Below, one piece after another: positions 19,609 through 31,431 of a DNA stretch of 55,625 nt. The position numbers and the translations under genes were made by a program. Numbering within the stretch: the stretch's first letter is position 1; every line of letters begins with the position of its first letter. Source of the DNA: Pseudomonadota bacterium (GTDB lineage: Bacteria; Pseudomonadota; Gammaproteobacteria; Xanthomonadales; Rhodanobacteraceae); NCBI GenBank assembly GCA_021794575.1, contig JAJYQO010000001.1, forward strand, positions 1 through 55,625, given 5' to 3'. Under the pieces are notes generated by a model. It was not told the origin of the DNA. It saw nothing but the letters and a program-made list of their open reading frames with translations, and did not search any database.

Positions 19609-20987
19609 CGATCCGGCTCCGCGCCAGACACGCCCGCCTCCGACCTTACGGTTTCGGCAAGTCGACTGGCCAGATCTTCGACCTGCCGCGCATCGCGCCC
19701 CTCCACCGTCACACGCACCAGCGGCTCGGTGCCCGAGGCACGCAGCACCACCCGGCCCTGCCCATCCAGCGCGCGCTCGGCGGCGGCCAGCGCGGCACCG
19801 ACGACGGGCGAGTCCAGCACGCGCCCGGCGCCGTCCGGCACGCGTACATTGATCATGCGTTGCGGCCATTTGTCCAGCTCGCCGACGGCCTGATCCAGCC
19901 GCTGGCCAGCGCGTGCCAGCGCCTCCAGCACAGCCAGCGCGGCGACGATGCCATCGCCCGCGCCGCTGCGGTCCAGGCACAGCAAATGGCCGGACGCTTC
20001 GCCGCCCAGTACGCCGCCCTGCTCGCGCAACAGGCGGCGCACGTGGCGGTCGCCGACGTCGGCGCGCAGGAACGGCGCGCCCAGGCGTGCCACAGCCCGC
20101 GCCAACGACTCGTTGCTCATCGACGTGCCCACCACCGGACCATGCAGTTGCCCATGCGCGGCACGGTCGCGAGCCAGCACATACAGCAGATCATCGCCAT
20201 CGGCCAGCCGGCCGTGTCGGTCGACCATCAGCACGCGGTCGCCGTCGCCGTCGAAGGCGATGCCGAGGTCGGCGCCCTGCTCGAGCACCAGACGCCGCAG
20301 CGCCTGCGGCTGGGTGGAGCCGACACCGGCATTGATGTTGAAGCCGTCCGGCGCGGTACCGATCGTGTCCAGTCTCGCGCCCAGCCGCGCGAATACTCTA
20401 GGCGCCACGTGATAGGTGGCGCCATGTGCGCAATCCAGCGCGATGTGCATGCCATCGAGCCGGAACTGCGGCGCCAACGTCGAACAGCAGAACGCCTCGT
20501 AACGCGCGGCGGCGTCGTTGACGCGGCGCGCCTTGCCCAGCGCCCGCGCATCAACGGTGGTGAACGGCTGGCCGATTGCGGCTTCGATGGCCAGCTCCAG
20601 CGCATCGTCCAGTTTCTCGCCGTCGCCGCCGAAAAATTTGACGCCATTATCCGGATAGGCGTTGTGCGAGGCGCTGATCACGATACCGGCACTGGCGCCG
20701 GATTCACGCGTCAGCCATGCCACCGCCGGCGTAGGCATCGGACCCAGCAGGCGCACATCGCACCCGGCGGCGACCAGGCCGGCCTCCAGCGCCGACTCGA
20801 ACATGTAGCCGGAAATACGGGTGTCCTTGCCGATCAGCACGGCGCCGCGTCGACCGCGCGCGAGCACCGTGCCGGCGGCATGTCCAAGCCGCAGCATGAA
20901 GTCGGCGCTGATCGGCCAGGTGCCGACGCGGCCGCGAATACCGTCGGTGCCGAAATACTGGCGTGTGACGGGAGCCGGCCGTGCCAT
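19605..20987 (-). CDS. glmM: phosphoglucosamine mutase
   Basis: The product has about 460 residues and converts glucosamine-6-phosphate to glucosamine-1-phosphate for UDP-GlcNAc, hence peptidoglycan and [15 protein letters not shown] opens the protein, the phosphoserine loop is [12 protein letters not shown], the Mg-binding loop is DGDGDR, and the sugar loop GGEASGH is present, as is [11 protein letters not shown] near the C-terminus. The start is placed at the ATG at 20987 because homologues begin shortly before FGTDG and GGTGG lies 7 bases upstream; another ATG at 21017 is possible. Downstream overlap with the oxygenase gene is 4 bases. Confidence 0.95.
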   Translation of the reverse strand: MARPAPVTRQYFGTDGIRGRVGTWPISADFMLRLGHAAGTVLARGRRGAVLIGKDTRISGYMFESALEAGLVAAGCDVRLLGPMPTPAVAWLTRESGASAGIVISASHNAYPDNGVKFFGGDGEKLDDALELAIEAAIGQPFTTVDARALGKARRVNDAAARYEAFCCSTLAPQFRLDGMHIALDCAHGATYHVAPRVFARLGARLDTIGTAPDGFNINAGVGSTQPQALRRLVLEQGADLGIAFDGDGDRVLMVDRHGRLADGDDLLYVLARDRAAHGQLHGPVVGTSMSNESLARAVARLGAPFLRADVGDRHVRRLLREQGGVLGGEASGHLLCLDRSGAGDGIVAALAVLEALARAGQRLDQAVGELDKWPQRMINVRVPDGAGRVLDSPVVGAALAAAERALDGQGRVVLRASGTEPLVRVTVEGRDARQVEDLASRLAETVRSEAGVSGAEPDR

Positions 20988-21041
20988 CCGGGCCACCGCG
21001 GGTGCGGATTTCCTCATGCGACAAGCATAGCGCCGGCCGGC

Positions 21042-21941
21042 TCAATCATCGTCGGGCCAGCGCGGCACGGCCGGCTTGGTGACAGTGGCGGTCATCGGCG
21101 GCTCGGCCAGCGCCTGCCACACCGCCAGCGCCTGGCGCGTGGCTGCCACGTCGTGCACCCGCACGATGCGGGCGCCGCGCTGCGCGGCCAGCAGCGCGGC
21201 AGCCGTCGAGCCCACCACCCGCGCGCCGGCGTCCGCTACACCCGTCAGCGCACCGATCATCGACTTGCGCGACAGCCCCACCACCAGCCCCGCGCCCAGA
21301 CCGGCCAGACGCGGCAGTGCGCGCAGTAGCGCCAGGTTGTGTTCCAGCGTCTTGCCGAAGCCGAAACCCGGATCGACGAACACCCGCGACTTGGGAATGC
21401 CTTCCAGTTCGCAGGCGAACAACCGCTCGGCCAGGAAACGGTGCACGTCCTCGACCACATCTGCGTACTGGGGTGTCTGCTGCATGCTGCGCGGCTCACC
21501 TTGCATGTGCACCACGCATACCGGCACGCCCAGTTGTGCGGCGACGTGCAGCGCGTCAGGCGCCTGCAGCGCTCGCACGTCGTTGATGAAGCCCGCACCT
21601 GCTGCCACTGCGGCGCGCATCACCTCGGGATGCGAGGTATCGACGCTGATGGGCAGCGCCGTTTCACGCGCCAGCCGCTCGATCACCGGCACGACACGGC
21701 GCAGTTCTTCCTGCGGCGGCACGGCGGCCGCACCCGGCCGCGTGGATTCTCCGCCCACATCCAGAATGTCCGCGCCCTGCCCGGCCAGAAGCAGGCCATG
21801 GGCAACCGCAGCGTCGGGGGTGACATGCGCGCCGCCATCCGAGAACGAGTCCGGGGTGACGTTGACGATACCCATCACCCTCACGCGATCCAGCTTCAGC
21901 ATGCGGCCGGCACAGTCCAACTGCGGCGTGGTGTCGAACAT
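21042..21941 (-). CDS. folP: dihydropteroate synthase
   Basis: This 299-residue TIM-barrel enzyme joins 4-aminobenzoate to dihydropterin pyrophosphate in folate synthesis and is the sulfonamide target. Motifs MGIVNVTPDSFSDGG, DVGGESTRPGA, FINDVRAL and DPGFGFGKTLEHN are all intact. The ATG at 21941 has a GAGGA ribosome site at good spacing. In E. coli the order is ftsH-folP-glmM, and it is the same here. Confidence 0.96.
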   Translation of the reverse strand: MFDTTPQLDCAGRMLKLDRVRVMGIVNVTPDSFSDGGAHVTPDAAVAHGLLLAGQGADILDVGGESTRPGAAAVPPQEELRRVVPVIERLARETALPISVDTSHPEVMRAAVAAGAGFINDVRALQAPDALHVAAQLGVPVCVVHMQGEPRSMQQTPQYADVVEDVHRFLAERLFACELEGIPKSRVFVDPGFGFGKTLEHNLALLRALPRLAGLGAGLVVGLSRKSMIGALTGVADAGARVVGSTAAALLAAQRGARIVRVHDVAATRQALAVWQALAEPPMTATVTKPAVPRWPDDD

Positions 21942-22084
21942 CGGATCCTCGCTGTGGGCTCGGCACCCACCATGGGCGGTCACGGCGCGGAGAGCGCGGC
22001 GACGATCATGCGCTTGGCCGCCGGCGAACGGAAACGCCGGAATGAACCTTGGCCTCAGCTACCGCTTCTCGCGAGATGGCCAGC

Positions 22085-23993
<1,909 letters not shown>

Positions 23994-24010
<17 letters not shown>

Positions 24011-24650
24011 CATCCACTCCGGGCACCGCACGAGCCTTCAGATTGCTCGCTAGGGCGTATACCTCACGCGAACGCGCGCGCGAGGCCTTGGGCTTCCGCA
24101 TACTCACGCGCTCGAAGCCCTGGCGCAAGTCGCGAACGAAATCATCAAATCCGACACCGTGGAACAGCTTGACCAGAAAGGCGCCGCCCGGTTTCAGCCA
24201 TCGGCGCGCGAATGCCAGGGCCAGTTCAGCCAGTTCCATCGCGCGCGCCTGATCGACCAGAACTACACCGCTCATGTTGGGGGCCATGTCGGAAAGCACA
24301 AGGTCGAGCCGCGTGCCGCCCAGCAACGCTTCGAGTCGTGCCAGCAGCGCCGCGTCGCGGAAGTCGCCCTGCAGCACGTCGACGCCGGCGACCCCCTGCA
24401 TCGGCAGCACGTCCAGCGCGATCACGCGCCCACTGTCGCCCAGGCTCTCGCGCACCACCTGCGTCCAGCCGCCCGGCGCCGCGCCCAGATCGACCACGTT
24501 CATCCCCGGACGCAGCAGACGGTCGCGCTCGATCAGCTCGGTCAACTTGAACGCCGCGCGCGAACGCAAGCCTTCGACCTGCGCTTTCTTGACGAACGGG
24601 TCCTGGAAATGCTCGCGCAACCAGCGCGTGCTGCTTTTGCTGCGGTTCAC
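23994..24650 (-). CDS. rlmE: 23S rRNA (uridine2552-2'-O)-methyltransferase
   Basis: The product has 218 residues (FtsJ/RrmJ family) and methylates U2552 in the A-loop of 23S rRNA. The catalytic K35 ([11 protein letters not shown]), SAM motif [11 protein letters not shown], catalytic aspartate [11 protein letters not shown] and lysine LVKLFHG are present. The C-terminus is slightly longer than in E. coli. The start is GTG (24650), with a distant GAGG. rlmE-ftsH adjacency is conserved, and yhbY is divergent as in E. coli. Confidence 0.96.
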
Positions 24651-24724
24651 CGCGGCGACAACCTCGGGTACGGAACGGCATGATACCTTTCCCGGCTGAC
24701 CGGCTTCGGAGCGGAATCACACGC

Positions 24725-25021
24725 ATGGCCCTGACTTCCTCCCAGATCCGCTACCTGCGCGGCCTGGCGCACCCGCTCAAGCCGTTGATCCAATTGGGCG
24801 GCCGCGGCGTCACACCGGCGCTGTTGCGCGAGCTGGGCGTGGCCCTTGACCACCACGAACTGGTCAAGGTGCGCCTGGCCGGCGCCGATCGCACCGAGCG
24901 CGAGCGGCAACTTGCCGACGTGCTGGGCGGCAGCGGCGCGGAACTGGTGCAACGCGTCGGTCATGTCGCCAGCCTGTATCGGCGCAACGCGGACGAACCG
25001 CGTCTGGCCCTGCCGCGCTGA
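24725..25021 (+). CDS. yhbY: ribosome assembly RNA-binding protein, CRS1/YhbY domain
   Basis: A small, basic 98-residue protein with the CRM (CRS1-YhbY) domain that associates with pre-50S ribosomes. Family features are LTSSQIRYLRGLAHPLKPLIQLGGRGVT and a central KVRLAG. It is divergent from rlmE across a 74-base gap, exactly as in enterobacteria. The chosen ATG (24725) fits the family N-terminus; an in-frame ATG 45 bases upstream adds non-homologous residues. The stop overlaps the following start by one base. Confidence 0.93.
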   Translation: MALTSSQIRYLRGLAHPLKPLIQLGGRGVTPALLRELGVALDHHELVKVRLAGADRTERERQLADVLGGSGAELVQRVGHVASLYRRNADEPRLALPR

Positions 25022-25395
25022 TGGAGCTTTCGCTGCAGCGTCCGGGCAACTGGCTGTTCGTGCGGCATGTCGATGCCGACCACATCACCGTAGTCGATCG
25101 CATGCTGCGCCGGAGCTTTCTGCTGTGCCGCGAACAATGCATCGAACACTGGCCGGTGCGCGACGTCGCCGAGCTCACGGCCGCGCACTGGGATGCGGTG
25201 CTGGCGCTACAACCCGAAATCGTGCTGCTGGGCACGGGCGCGCGGCAGGTATTCCCGGCGCCAGGCGTGCTGGTTGCCCTGCAGCAGCGCGGCATCGGCT
25301 GCGAAGTGATGGCCAATGCGGCCTGCGCCCGCACCTACACCGTGCTGTCCGACGAAAGCCGGCGCGTGGTGGCGGCCTTCATCCTGCCCGGCTAA
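25021..25395 (+). CDS. Mth938-like domain (DUF498/NDUFAF3-type) protein
   Basis: The product has 124 residues and matches the Mth938/DUF498 fold family by its overall pattern: HITVVDRMLRRSFLL, EIVLLGTGARQVFP, GIGCEVMANAACARTYTVLSDESRRVVAAFILP. The mitochondrial relative NDUFAF3 helps assemble complex I, which is notable next to a complete nuo operon, but a link is only inference. It starts on the last base of the yhbY stop (TGATG), so the two are coupled. Confidence 0.85.
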   Translation: MELSLQRPGNWLFVRHVDADHITVVDRMLRRSFLLCREQCIEHWPVRDVAELTAAHWDAVLALQPEIVLLGTGARQVFPAPGVLVALQQRGIGCEVMANAACARTYTVLSDESRRVVAAFILPG

Positions 25396-25401
25396 GCCGG
25401 T

Positions 25402-26334
25402 TCAGCGTTTGGGCAGGAAGTCCAGCGGATTCAGCGGGCGTCCATCTTTGCGGATCTCGAAGTGCAGCTCGACGCGCGGCGCGCCGCTGTTGCCCATCTC
25501 CGCGATTTCCTGACCGGCCACCACCTTCTGACCTTCCTTGACCAGGCGCACGCTGTTGTGGCCATAGGCCGAGAGGTAATCGTCATTGTGCTTGACGATG
25601 ACCAGTTCGCCGTAGCCGGTGAGGCCGCTGCCGCTGTAAACCACGACGCCGGAAGCTGCGGCATAGACCGGCTGCCCCATGCGTCCGCCGATGTCGAGTC
25701 CCTGGCGGCCCGGTTCGTCCGCCTGGAAGCCGTCCAGCACACGACCCTCGACCGGCCAACGCCAGGTGATGCCGTCCACCGTGCGCGTCGGCCCCGCGCC
25801 GGCAATGACCGGGCTGGCGTTGCCCATCGCTGAACCCGCAGCCGGCGCGACGCTGCCGGGGCGCGCCTGGGAGGACATCCCGGGCGGCGGTGCCGGCCAG
25901 GCCGCGCTGCCGCCGACGCTGCTCGTGGGCGCCGGCACGGACGCCGCGATGACGGCACCCTCGCGCGCGCCGGTGGACGCGGCGACGCGCGGCGGCGCGC
26001 GTGAGACCACGCGGGTGCTTGCCGCCGGCGCGTATCGGCCCGCTGCCGCGTGCAACCGCAATTCCTGGCCCGGATAGATGGTGTACGGCGCCGTGATGCC
26101 GTTGATGCGCGCCAGCTCGCGGTAATCCATCTGATGCCGGAAAGCGATGCTGTACAGCGTGTCGCCGGCGACCACGCGATACTCGCCCGGACGTTCGGCC
26201 GGCCGCTGCAGCGGCGGGGATGCGCCGTTGTAGCGACGCACCGCGATCACCCGCGGCTCGGTCGAGCAGGCCGCCAGCAGCAACGCGCAAAACGCGATCA
26301 GCGGCGGCGTGCAGATGTGCGGGCAGCGACGCAT
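25402..26334 (-). CDS. nlpD: NlpD-like lipoprotein, LysM plus degenerate LytM/M23
   Basis: The product has 310 residues. A lipoprotein signal ends in LAAC with the lipid cysteine C23. A LysM domain (about 51-95: YRVVAGDTLYSIAFRH) is followed by a proline/alanine/serine linker and a C-terminal M23 fold (about 195-305). The zinc ligands are lost: the usual HxGxD site reads RQGLD and the HLHFE motif reads ELHFE. This is typical of NlpD/EnvC, which activate amidases rather than cut peptidoglycan. It follows surE-pcm-yqaA. rpoS, usual next neighbour of nlpD in many gammaproteobacteria, is not here; convergent yhbY-side genes follow. Confidence 0.92.
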   Translation of the reverse strand: MRRCPHICTPPLIAFCALLLAACSTEPRVIAVRRYNGASPPLQRPAERPGEYRVVAGDTLYSIAFRHQMDYRELARINGITAPYTIYPGQELRLHAAAGRYAPAASTRVVSRAPPRVAASTGAREGAVIAASVPAPTSSVGGSAAWPAPPPGMSSQARPGSVAPAAGSAMGNASPVIAGAGPTRTVDGITWRWPVEGRVLDGFQADEPGRQGLDIGGRMGQPVYAAASGVVVYSGSGLTGYGELVIVKHNDDYLSAYGHNSVRLVKEGQKVVAGQEIAEMGNSGAPRVELHFEIRKDGRPLNPLDFLPKR

Positions 26335-26341
26335 GCAGGCC

Positions 26342-26944
26342 TCACGTCAATCCGAACCAAGTACCGACCAGCACCAGGGCGCCGATGGCGCCCCAACCCA
26401 GCCATTCGACCCAACGCGCCAGGAACCGCTCGGCGCGCGGACCCAGCCAACGCAGCAGGGCCGCCAGAAGATACACGCGCTTGCCGCGTCCTATCGCCAT
26501 GCTCGCGAAAAACGCCAACAAGGGTACGCCGACGATGCCCGAAGCCCAGGTGAACAGCTTCAGCGGCAGCGGCGTAAAACCGGCCAGCACCAGCAGCCAG
26601 AACGCGGTCCACGGATGCTGCGCCACATCCACGCGCAATTCGCCCACCAGGCGCTCGATGGGCGCCATCCAGCCCAGCCTGAGCAGCAACGGCTGCAGCG
26701 CGTCGAACGCGTAGTGGCCGAGCGCATAGCCGATCAGCGAACCGATCAGCGAAAACACCAGGCTGACGCTGGCGTAGCGCACTCCACGGCGCGGTTGCGC
26801 CAGACACATCGGCGCCAACATCAGCTCGGGCGCCACCGGAAACGCGAAGGCCTCGACCAGGCTGAGACCGGCGAGATAGCGCTCGGCGTGCGGATGCCGC
26901 GACCAGCCGAGCACCCGCTGGTACAGCGCGGCGAACACGCGCAT
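26342..26944 (-). CDS. YqaA family (DedA/SNARE-associated) membrane protein
   Basis: The product has 200 residues and several membrane helices in the VTT/SNARE-associated domain pattern: ERYLAGLSLVEAFAFPVAPELMLAPM, SLIGSLIGYALGHYAFD, and the conserved FTPLPLKLFTWASGIVGVP. Members of this group are linked to envelope maintenance and lipid transport; function here is not established. Its start overlaps the pcm stop by one base (TGATG), and nlpD follows 7 bases later. Confidence 0.88.
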   Translation of the reverse strand: MRVFAALYQRVLGWSRHPHAERYLAGLSLVEAFAFPVAPELMLAPMCLAQPRRGVRYASVSLVFSLIGSLIGYALGHYAFDALQPLLLRLGWMAPIERLVGELRVDVAQHPWTAFWLLVLAGFTPLPLKLFTWASGIVGVPLLAFFASMAIGRGKRVYLLAALLRWLGPRAERFLARWVEWLGWGAIGALVLVGTWFGLT

Positions 26945-27624
26945 CAGCGCGTCCCCGACAGCAGGGGCACGAAACTGACCGCACCGAGATCCTCCCGCTG
27001 TAGGTGGCCCCCGGCGTCGGCGCGGAAGCGCAGCAGCCGCTGCTCGCTGGGCGGACCGAACGGACCGAGCACGGTGCCGCCGGGCGCGAGTTGCGCCAGC
27101 AATTCCGCCGGCGGCAACTCGCCGGCGGCGGTGACGATGATGGCGTCATAGGGCGCCTCTGCCGACCAGCCCAGCATGCCGTCGTCGTGCCGCGTGCGGA
27201 TGTTGTCCAGCTTCAGCGCGCGGAAACGGCGCCGCGCCTGACGCAGCAGTTCCTCGATGCGTTCGACGGAATACACCGTCGACACCAGCCGCGCCAGAAC
27301 CGCCGCCTGGTAGCCCGACCCCGTGCCGATCTCCAGCACCTTGGCCGGCGCGCCGGACTCGAGTAGCGCCTCAGTCATGCGCGCCACGATCCACGGCTGC
27401 GAAATGGTCTGGCCGAATCCGATCGGCAGCGCAGTGTTCTCGTAGGCGCGCGCCGCCAGCGCCTCGTCGATGAACAGGTGGCGCGGCAACGTGCGCAACA
27501 CCTCCAGCACGCGCGTGTCCTTGATGCCCTCGCTGCGTAGCGTCGCTACCAGGCGGTCGCGCGCGCGCTGCGAGGTCATGCCCTGCCCACCGGCATCCGG
27601 CGTTAACGCGTGATGGCCGTTCAT
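26944..27624 (-). CDS. pcm: protein-L-isoaspartate O-methyltransferase
   Basis: The product has 226 residues and repairs isoaspartyl residues in aged proteins using SAM. The motifs [37 protein letters not shown] site [14 protein letters not shown] and DDGMLGW are present. The start ATG at 27624 overlaps the surE stop by four bases (ATGA). Together with surE and nlpD it forms a conserved stationary-phase block. Confidence 0.95.
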   Translation of the reverse strand: MNGHHALTPDAGGQGMTSQRARDRLVATLRSEGIKDTRVLEVLRTLPRHLFIDEALAARAYENTALPIGFGQTISQPWIVARMTEALLESGAPAKVLEIGTGSGYQAAVLARLVSTVYSVERIEELLRQARRRFRALKLDNIRTRHDDGMLGWSAEAPYDAIIVTAAGELPPAELLAQLAPGGTVLGPFGPPSEQRLLRFRADAGGHLQREDLGAVSFVPLLSGTR

Positions 27625-28403
27625 TGCGAACTGGCGCGTGGCAAGTCGGCCTCGAGGCCGCTGATCCACTGCGCCACCGTCTCCAGCGCCTGGAAACGGG
27701 TCAGGTCCACCTGGATCGGCGTGACTGAGACGCAGCCGCGCCGCACAGCGTTGAAATCGGTGCCCGGGCCATCATCCTCGGCGGCGCCCACCGGGCCGAT
27801 CCACCACACCGGCTTGCCACGCGGATCCTCGCTGCGCAGGCATGGCGAAGCGCGGTGACGGCGGCCGAGGCGGGTGACCTCGAAACCGGCCAATTCGCGC
27901 CAAGGCAGATCCGGCACATTGACATTGAGAATGGTGTCGGCCGGCAGCGGCTGCGCGCGCAGGCGGCGCACGATGCGCAGCACGGCCTCGGCGGCGGTAT
28001 CGAAATGCGTGCCGCTGTGATCGGCGGTGACCAGCGAAACCGCGATCGCCGGCAGACCCAGGAAACGACCCTCCATCGCTGCCGAGACGGTGCCCGAGTA
28101 GATCACGTCATCGCCCAGGTTGCCGGCGTTGTTGATGCCCGAGACCACGATGTCGGGATCGTGATCGAGCAGCCCGGAGAGCGCCAGATGCACGCAGTCG
28201 GTGGGTGTGCCGGCGACCCGGAAGCGGCCGTCTTCCATGCGCAACGCACGGATCGGCTGGTCGAGGGTAAGCGAATTGCTGGCGCCGGAGCGGTCGCGAT
28301 CGGGTGCCACCACGCTGACGCGGCCCAAGGCGGCAAGGTGTTTGGCCAAGACATGGATGCCCGGGGCATCCACGCCATCGTCGTTGCTGACAAGTACATG
28401 CAT
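27621..28403 (-). CDS. surE: 5'/3'-nucleotidase SurE
   Basis: The product has 260 residues and is a metal-dependent survival-protein nucleotidase. The metal ligands N7-D8-D9 (SNDDG), the serine in RSGASNSLT, and the asparagine of [19 protein letters not shown] are all present. The enzyme removes phosphate from nucleoside monophosphates and short polyphosphates. It is divergent from the smr gene across a 104-base gap. Confidence 0.96.
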   Translation of the reverse strand: MHVLVSNDDGVDAPGIHVLAKHLAALGRVSVVAPDRDRSGASNSLTLDQPIRALRMEDGRFRVAGTPTDCVHLALSGLLDHDPDIVVSGINNAGNLGDDVIYSGTVSAAMEGRFLGLPAIAVSLVTADHSGTHFDTAAEAVLRIVRRLRAQPLPADTILNVNVPDLPWRELAGFEVTRLGRRHRASPCLRSEDPRGKPVWWIGPVGAAEDDGPGTDFNAVRRGCVSVTPIQVDLTRFQALETVAQWISGLEADLPRASSQ

Positions 28404-28507
28404 GCTGGCACCGGGAAGCGGAACTCGCGCAGGCTGCGCGGCAACGAAAGTCTAGCAGTCGCACTGCGGCGGCAGCTGCTTCGCGCGTCCGCTGCTAGCC
28501 TAGTCCG

Positions 28508-29062
28508 GTGAGCAAAACACAGCGCCCGCGCGAACTGTTGTCACCCGCAGCCTCCACGCTGTTCCGCAGCGCCGTCGGCCCGGTACGCGCGCTGCCCGCA
28601 CAAACGCCGCCGCCACGACCGCCGCCACCGCCACCGCGCGCCCACATGGCCTGCGCCGATGAAGCCGCCGTGCTCGACGAATTGCTGAACGGACGCTTCG
28701 ACCCGGCCCTGCTGGAGGTTGGCGAGGAACTGCTGCACCTGCGGGACGGGCATTCGCCGCGGCTGCTGCAGCGGCTGCGTCGCGGCGAGTTCAGCGTGCA
28801 GGACGAGATCGACCTGCACCACCTGCGCGCGGACCAGGCCGGCTCGCTGCTGCTCGACTTCCTGGCCGAAAGCCGACGCGCCGGACTGTGTTGCGTGAAG
28901 ATCATCCATGGCAAGGGGCTGCGCTCGGGCCACCGCGGCCCGGTGCTGAAGACGCTGACCGCGCATCTGCTGCGCCGGCACAACGAAGTGATCGCCTACG
29001 CCTCGGCGCGGGCCAACCAGGGCGGCAGCGGCGCCACGCTGGTACTGCTGACGCGTGCCTGA
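28508..29062 (+). CDS. Smr domain protein
   Basis: The product has 184 residues. A proline-rich stretch lies near residues 35-43, and the C-terminal half is a Smr (MutS-related) domain: DEIDLHHLRADQAGSLLLDFL, CVKIIHGKGLRS, ARANQGGSGATLVLL. Standalone Smr proteins are thought to act as RNA- or DNA-processing nucleases; the E. coli relatives (SmrA/SmrB) include a collided-ribosome mRNA nuclease. It starts with GTG. It is the only plus-strand gene interrupting the surE...truD string. Confidence 0.92.
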   Translation: MSKTQRPRELLSPAASTLFRSAVGPVRALPAQTPPPRPPPPPPRAHMACADEAAVLDELLNGRFDPALLEVGEELLHLRDGHSPRLLQRLRRGEFSVQDEIDLHHLRADQAGSLLLDFLAESRRAGLCCVKIIHGKGLRSGHRGPVLKTLTAHLLRRHNEVIAYASARANQGGSGATLVLLTRA

Positions 29063-29068
29063 GCGCGT

Positions 29069-30127
29069 TTAGTTCTCAGCGTCGTCCGGAGTATCCGCGT
29101 CGTCCAGCAACTCGCGCAGCACGGCCGTCGCGTATGCGCCCGCCGGCAGCGCAAAGCGTAGTTCGAGATCCGCGTCCAGCCATTGCCAGATCAGGCCGCG
29201 CAGGTCCAGGCGCAGCGCGCGGCGCGCGTGCTCGAGACCGGCCTGCGCCAAACCCTGCGCCAGATCCGCATGGGCGTCGGCGATGGCGTCTTCGATCCTA
29301 GCGCAGGCGTCGCCGGCAGGACTCGGACCCGCGCCCCACAGCGGTCCCGATGGTGCAATGTCGAAATCCGCCAGCCGCAGCAGCAGCGCGGAGTCGGGAT
29401 TCTGCGGACCGAACCAGGCGCGCGATCCGGCCAGCGCCCATAGTTCGCCGGGCATGCCAAGATTCCAGTTGCTGTCGCGTACACGCTGGTCGAGTACGAG
29501 ATTGAACAAGTACGCACGCGCGGCCGACAGCAGCATCTCGCGCTCGGCGCGCGCGACGCGGCGACCGGCGAACATGCGCCTTGCGGCGTCCGCATTGTCG
29601 CCGCCGCGGCCGAAGCGCTGCGCGCCGAATGCATTGGGCACGCCGACGTCGCGCATCCGCGCAAGGCGTTGTTCCGCCGCCGCGCGTTCGCCCGTCACCG
29701 CGCGGATGCGCAGCACGAAGCGATTGCCGTCCAGCGCGCCGCGCTTGAGCTTGCGGCCATGACGCTGCGCAGCCAGCACGCGCACACCGGGCAATTGCAA
29801 CGCACCCCAGTCGGGATCGGAACGTCCGGGCAGGTGCACGCTGAAACTCTGCGTGGTCAGCGCGTGGCGGTCTTTGCGTCCGGCGTAACCGACCGAACGC
29901 GCGTCCACGCCCGCAAAACGCGCCAGCTGCTGCGCCACCCAGGCGGTATTGGCCTCGCGCTTCTGCACGGTCAGCAGCACATGCTCGCCGGCACCATCGG
30001 CCGCATAGCCCAGTGCTTCCTCGACGATGAAATCCTCAGGTTGCGTGCGCAATCGGCCACGCAGCGGCGGCGCGCCGTGCGCGCGCGACAGTGCCTGTAC
30101 GGCGTTCTGCGTCTCGGACCCGCTCAC
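29069..30127 (-). CDS. truD: tRNA pseudouridine(13) synthase
   Basis: The product has 352 residues. TruD modifies U13 in tRNA-Glu. Key parts are [20 protein letters not shown], the catalytic aspartate in [18 protein letters not shown], and [14 protein letters not shown]. The start is a GTG whose last two bases overlap the ispF stop (GTGA), giving coupling. It converges on smr with a 6-base gap. The family's ispF-truD order is conserved. Confidence 0.95.
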   Translation of the reverse strand: MSGSETQNAVQALSRAHGAPPLRGRLRTQPEDFIVEEALGYAADGAGEHVLLTVQKREANTAWVAQQLARFAGVDARSVGYAGRKDRHALTTQSFSVHLPGRSDPDWGALQLPGVRVLAAQRHGRKLKRGALDGNRFVLRIRAVTGERAAAEQRLARMRDVGVPNAFGAQRFGRGGDNADAARRMFAGRRVARAEREMLLSAARAYLFNLVLDQRVRDSNWNLGMPGELWALAGSRAWFGPQNPDSALLLRLADFDIAPSGPLWGAGPSPAGDACARIEDAIADAHADLAQGLAQAGLEHARRALRLDLRGLIWQWLDADLELRFALPAGAYATAVLRELLDDADTPDDAEN

Positions 30128-30630
30128 GTCGCCGCCAGCAGCAGCGTCACCGCCTGCGCGGCGATGCCTTCGCCGCGTCCGGTGAAGCCCAGGCGCTCGC
30201 TGGTGGTGGCCTTGATGCTGATATCGGCGATCTGGCAACCCAGATCCGCGGCCAGCAGCACGCGCATGGCCGCGGCATGCGACGCGATCTTCGGCGCCTC
30301 GCAGATCACCGTGACGTCGGCGTTGCCCAGCCGATAGCCGGCCTCGCGCATCATCTCCGCCACGGCACGCAAAAATTGCCGGCTGTCGGCATCGCGCCAG
30401 CGCGGATCGGAGGGCGGAAAATGCCGTCCGATGTCGCCCAGCGCCAGCGCACCCAGCAGCGCATCGCACAGCGCGTGGATCACCACATCGCCATCCGAAT
30501 GCGCCACGATGCCGTGCGCGTGCACGATGCGCACGCCGCCCAGCATCACATGGTCGCCGGGGCCGAAGGCATGCACGTCGAAGCCCTGTCCGATGCGGAA
30601 CGGTGTCACAGTGCGGCGCTGTATCGTCAT
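30124..30630 (-). CDS. ispF: 2-C-methyl-D-erythritol 2,4-cyclodiphosphate synthase
   Basis: The product has 168 residues and catalyses the fifth step of the MEP isoprenoid pathway. The zinc ligands are in GFDVHAF and the [20 protein letters not shown] segment, with DIGRHFP and the C-terminal [21 protein letters not shown]. The N-terminus is a few residues longer than usual. It is 90 bases downstream of ispD, an unusual gap for this pair; that gap holds no gene I can support. Confidence 0.95.
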   Translation of the reverse strand: MTIQRRTVTPFRIGQGFDVHAFGPGDHVMLGGVRIVHAHGIVAHSDGDVVIHALCDALLGALALGDIGRHFPPSDPRWRDADSRQFLRAVAEMMREAGYRLGNADVTVICEAPKIASHAAAMRVLLAADLGCQIADISIKATTSERLGFTGRGEGIAAQAVTLLLAAT

Positions 30631-30720
30631 GCGCGGCGGCGCGGTGGCCTAGCTTAGCCGCGCACCATAGTCACGGTGCAAACGGCAACGCCCGATCCAG
30701 ACCACACGTACGGCCACGCC

Positions 30721-31431
30721 TCAATCGGAATGGCGCGCCAGCCAGAATTCGGCATAAGCCAAATCGGCCGGCGTGGTGATCTTGAGATTGTCCTCGCTGC
30801 CCTCGACCAACAGCGGCTGCAGGCCAATGCGTTCCAGCGCCATCGCCTCATCGGTGATCGGCACGCGGGCCTGCTCGGCGGCGGATAAAGCGCGATCGAG
30901 ATCGCCGCGGCGCGCCATCTGCGGGGTCAGCGCGCGCCACAGTCCCGCACGCGGCTCGGTGGCCACGATGCAACCATCGCCGCCGGCGCGCTTGAGCGTA
31001 TCGCGCAGCGGCGCGGCCAGGATGGCGCCACCCGCATGTGTCGAACCGGCCCGCACCAGTCGCTCGATATCCTCCGCGCGCAGCAGCGGGCGGGCTGCAT
31101 CGTGCACCAACACCGGCTGATCGGCAGACACGGAGTCAGGGAGCGCGCGCACACCCGCCAACACCGAATCGGCGCGCTCCGCGCCGCCGGTGGCCGTGCG
31201 CACGGACTTGCCTTCGAGTTCCGACAGTCCGGGCCACAACGCATCGTCGACCGCCAGCACCACCATCAGCCCGGCGATGCGCGGATGCCGCGCCAGACGC
31301 GTCAGCGTGTGCAGCAGGACGCTGCGGCCGGCTATCGTCAGGTACTGCTTGGGCACCTGCGATGCCATGCGCGCACCGCGGCCGGCGGCCGGCACCACAC
31401 ACCAGCAGCGCAAGTGCTTAGTGTCCGGCAC
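30721..31431 (-). CDS. ispD: 2-C-methyl-D-erythritol 4-phosphate cytidylyltransferase
   Basis: The product is about 236 residues and makes CDP-methylerythritol in the MEP pathway. The nucleotide-binding loop VVPAAGRGARMASQVPKQYL is near the N-terminus, followed by VLVHDAARPLL, the TPQMAR segment and ITDEAMALERIG. The exact start is uncertain: GTG at 31431 overlaps the ftsB stop by 14 bases and a TTG at 31413 would be shorter. No ATG lies close to the conserved region. Confidence 0.92.
   Translation of the reverse strand: MPDTKHLRCWCVVPAAGRGARMASQVPKQYLTIAGRSVLLHTLTRLARHPRIAGLMVVLAVDDALWPGLSELEGKSVRTATGGAERADSVLAGVRALPDSVSADQPVLVHDAARPLLRAEDIERLVRAGSTHAGGAILAAPLRDTLKRAGGDGCIVATEPRAGLWRALTPQMARRGDLDRALSAAEQARVPITDEAMALERIGLQPLLVEGSEDNLKITTPADLAYAEFWLARHSD

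Noticed and set aside
28541-28983. Minus-strand open frames opposite the Smr gene
   Set aside because: They are GC-rich shadows; the plus-strand frame has clear Smr motifs.
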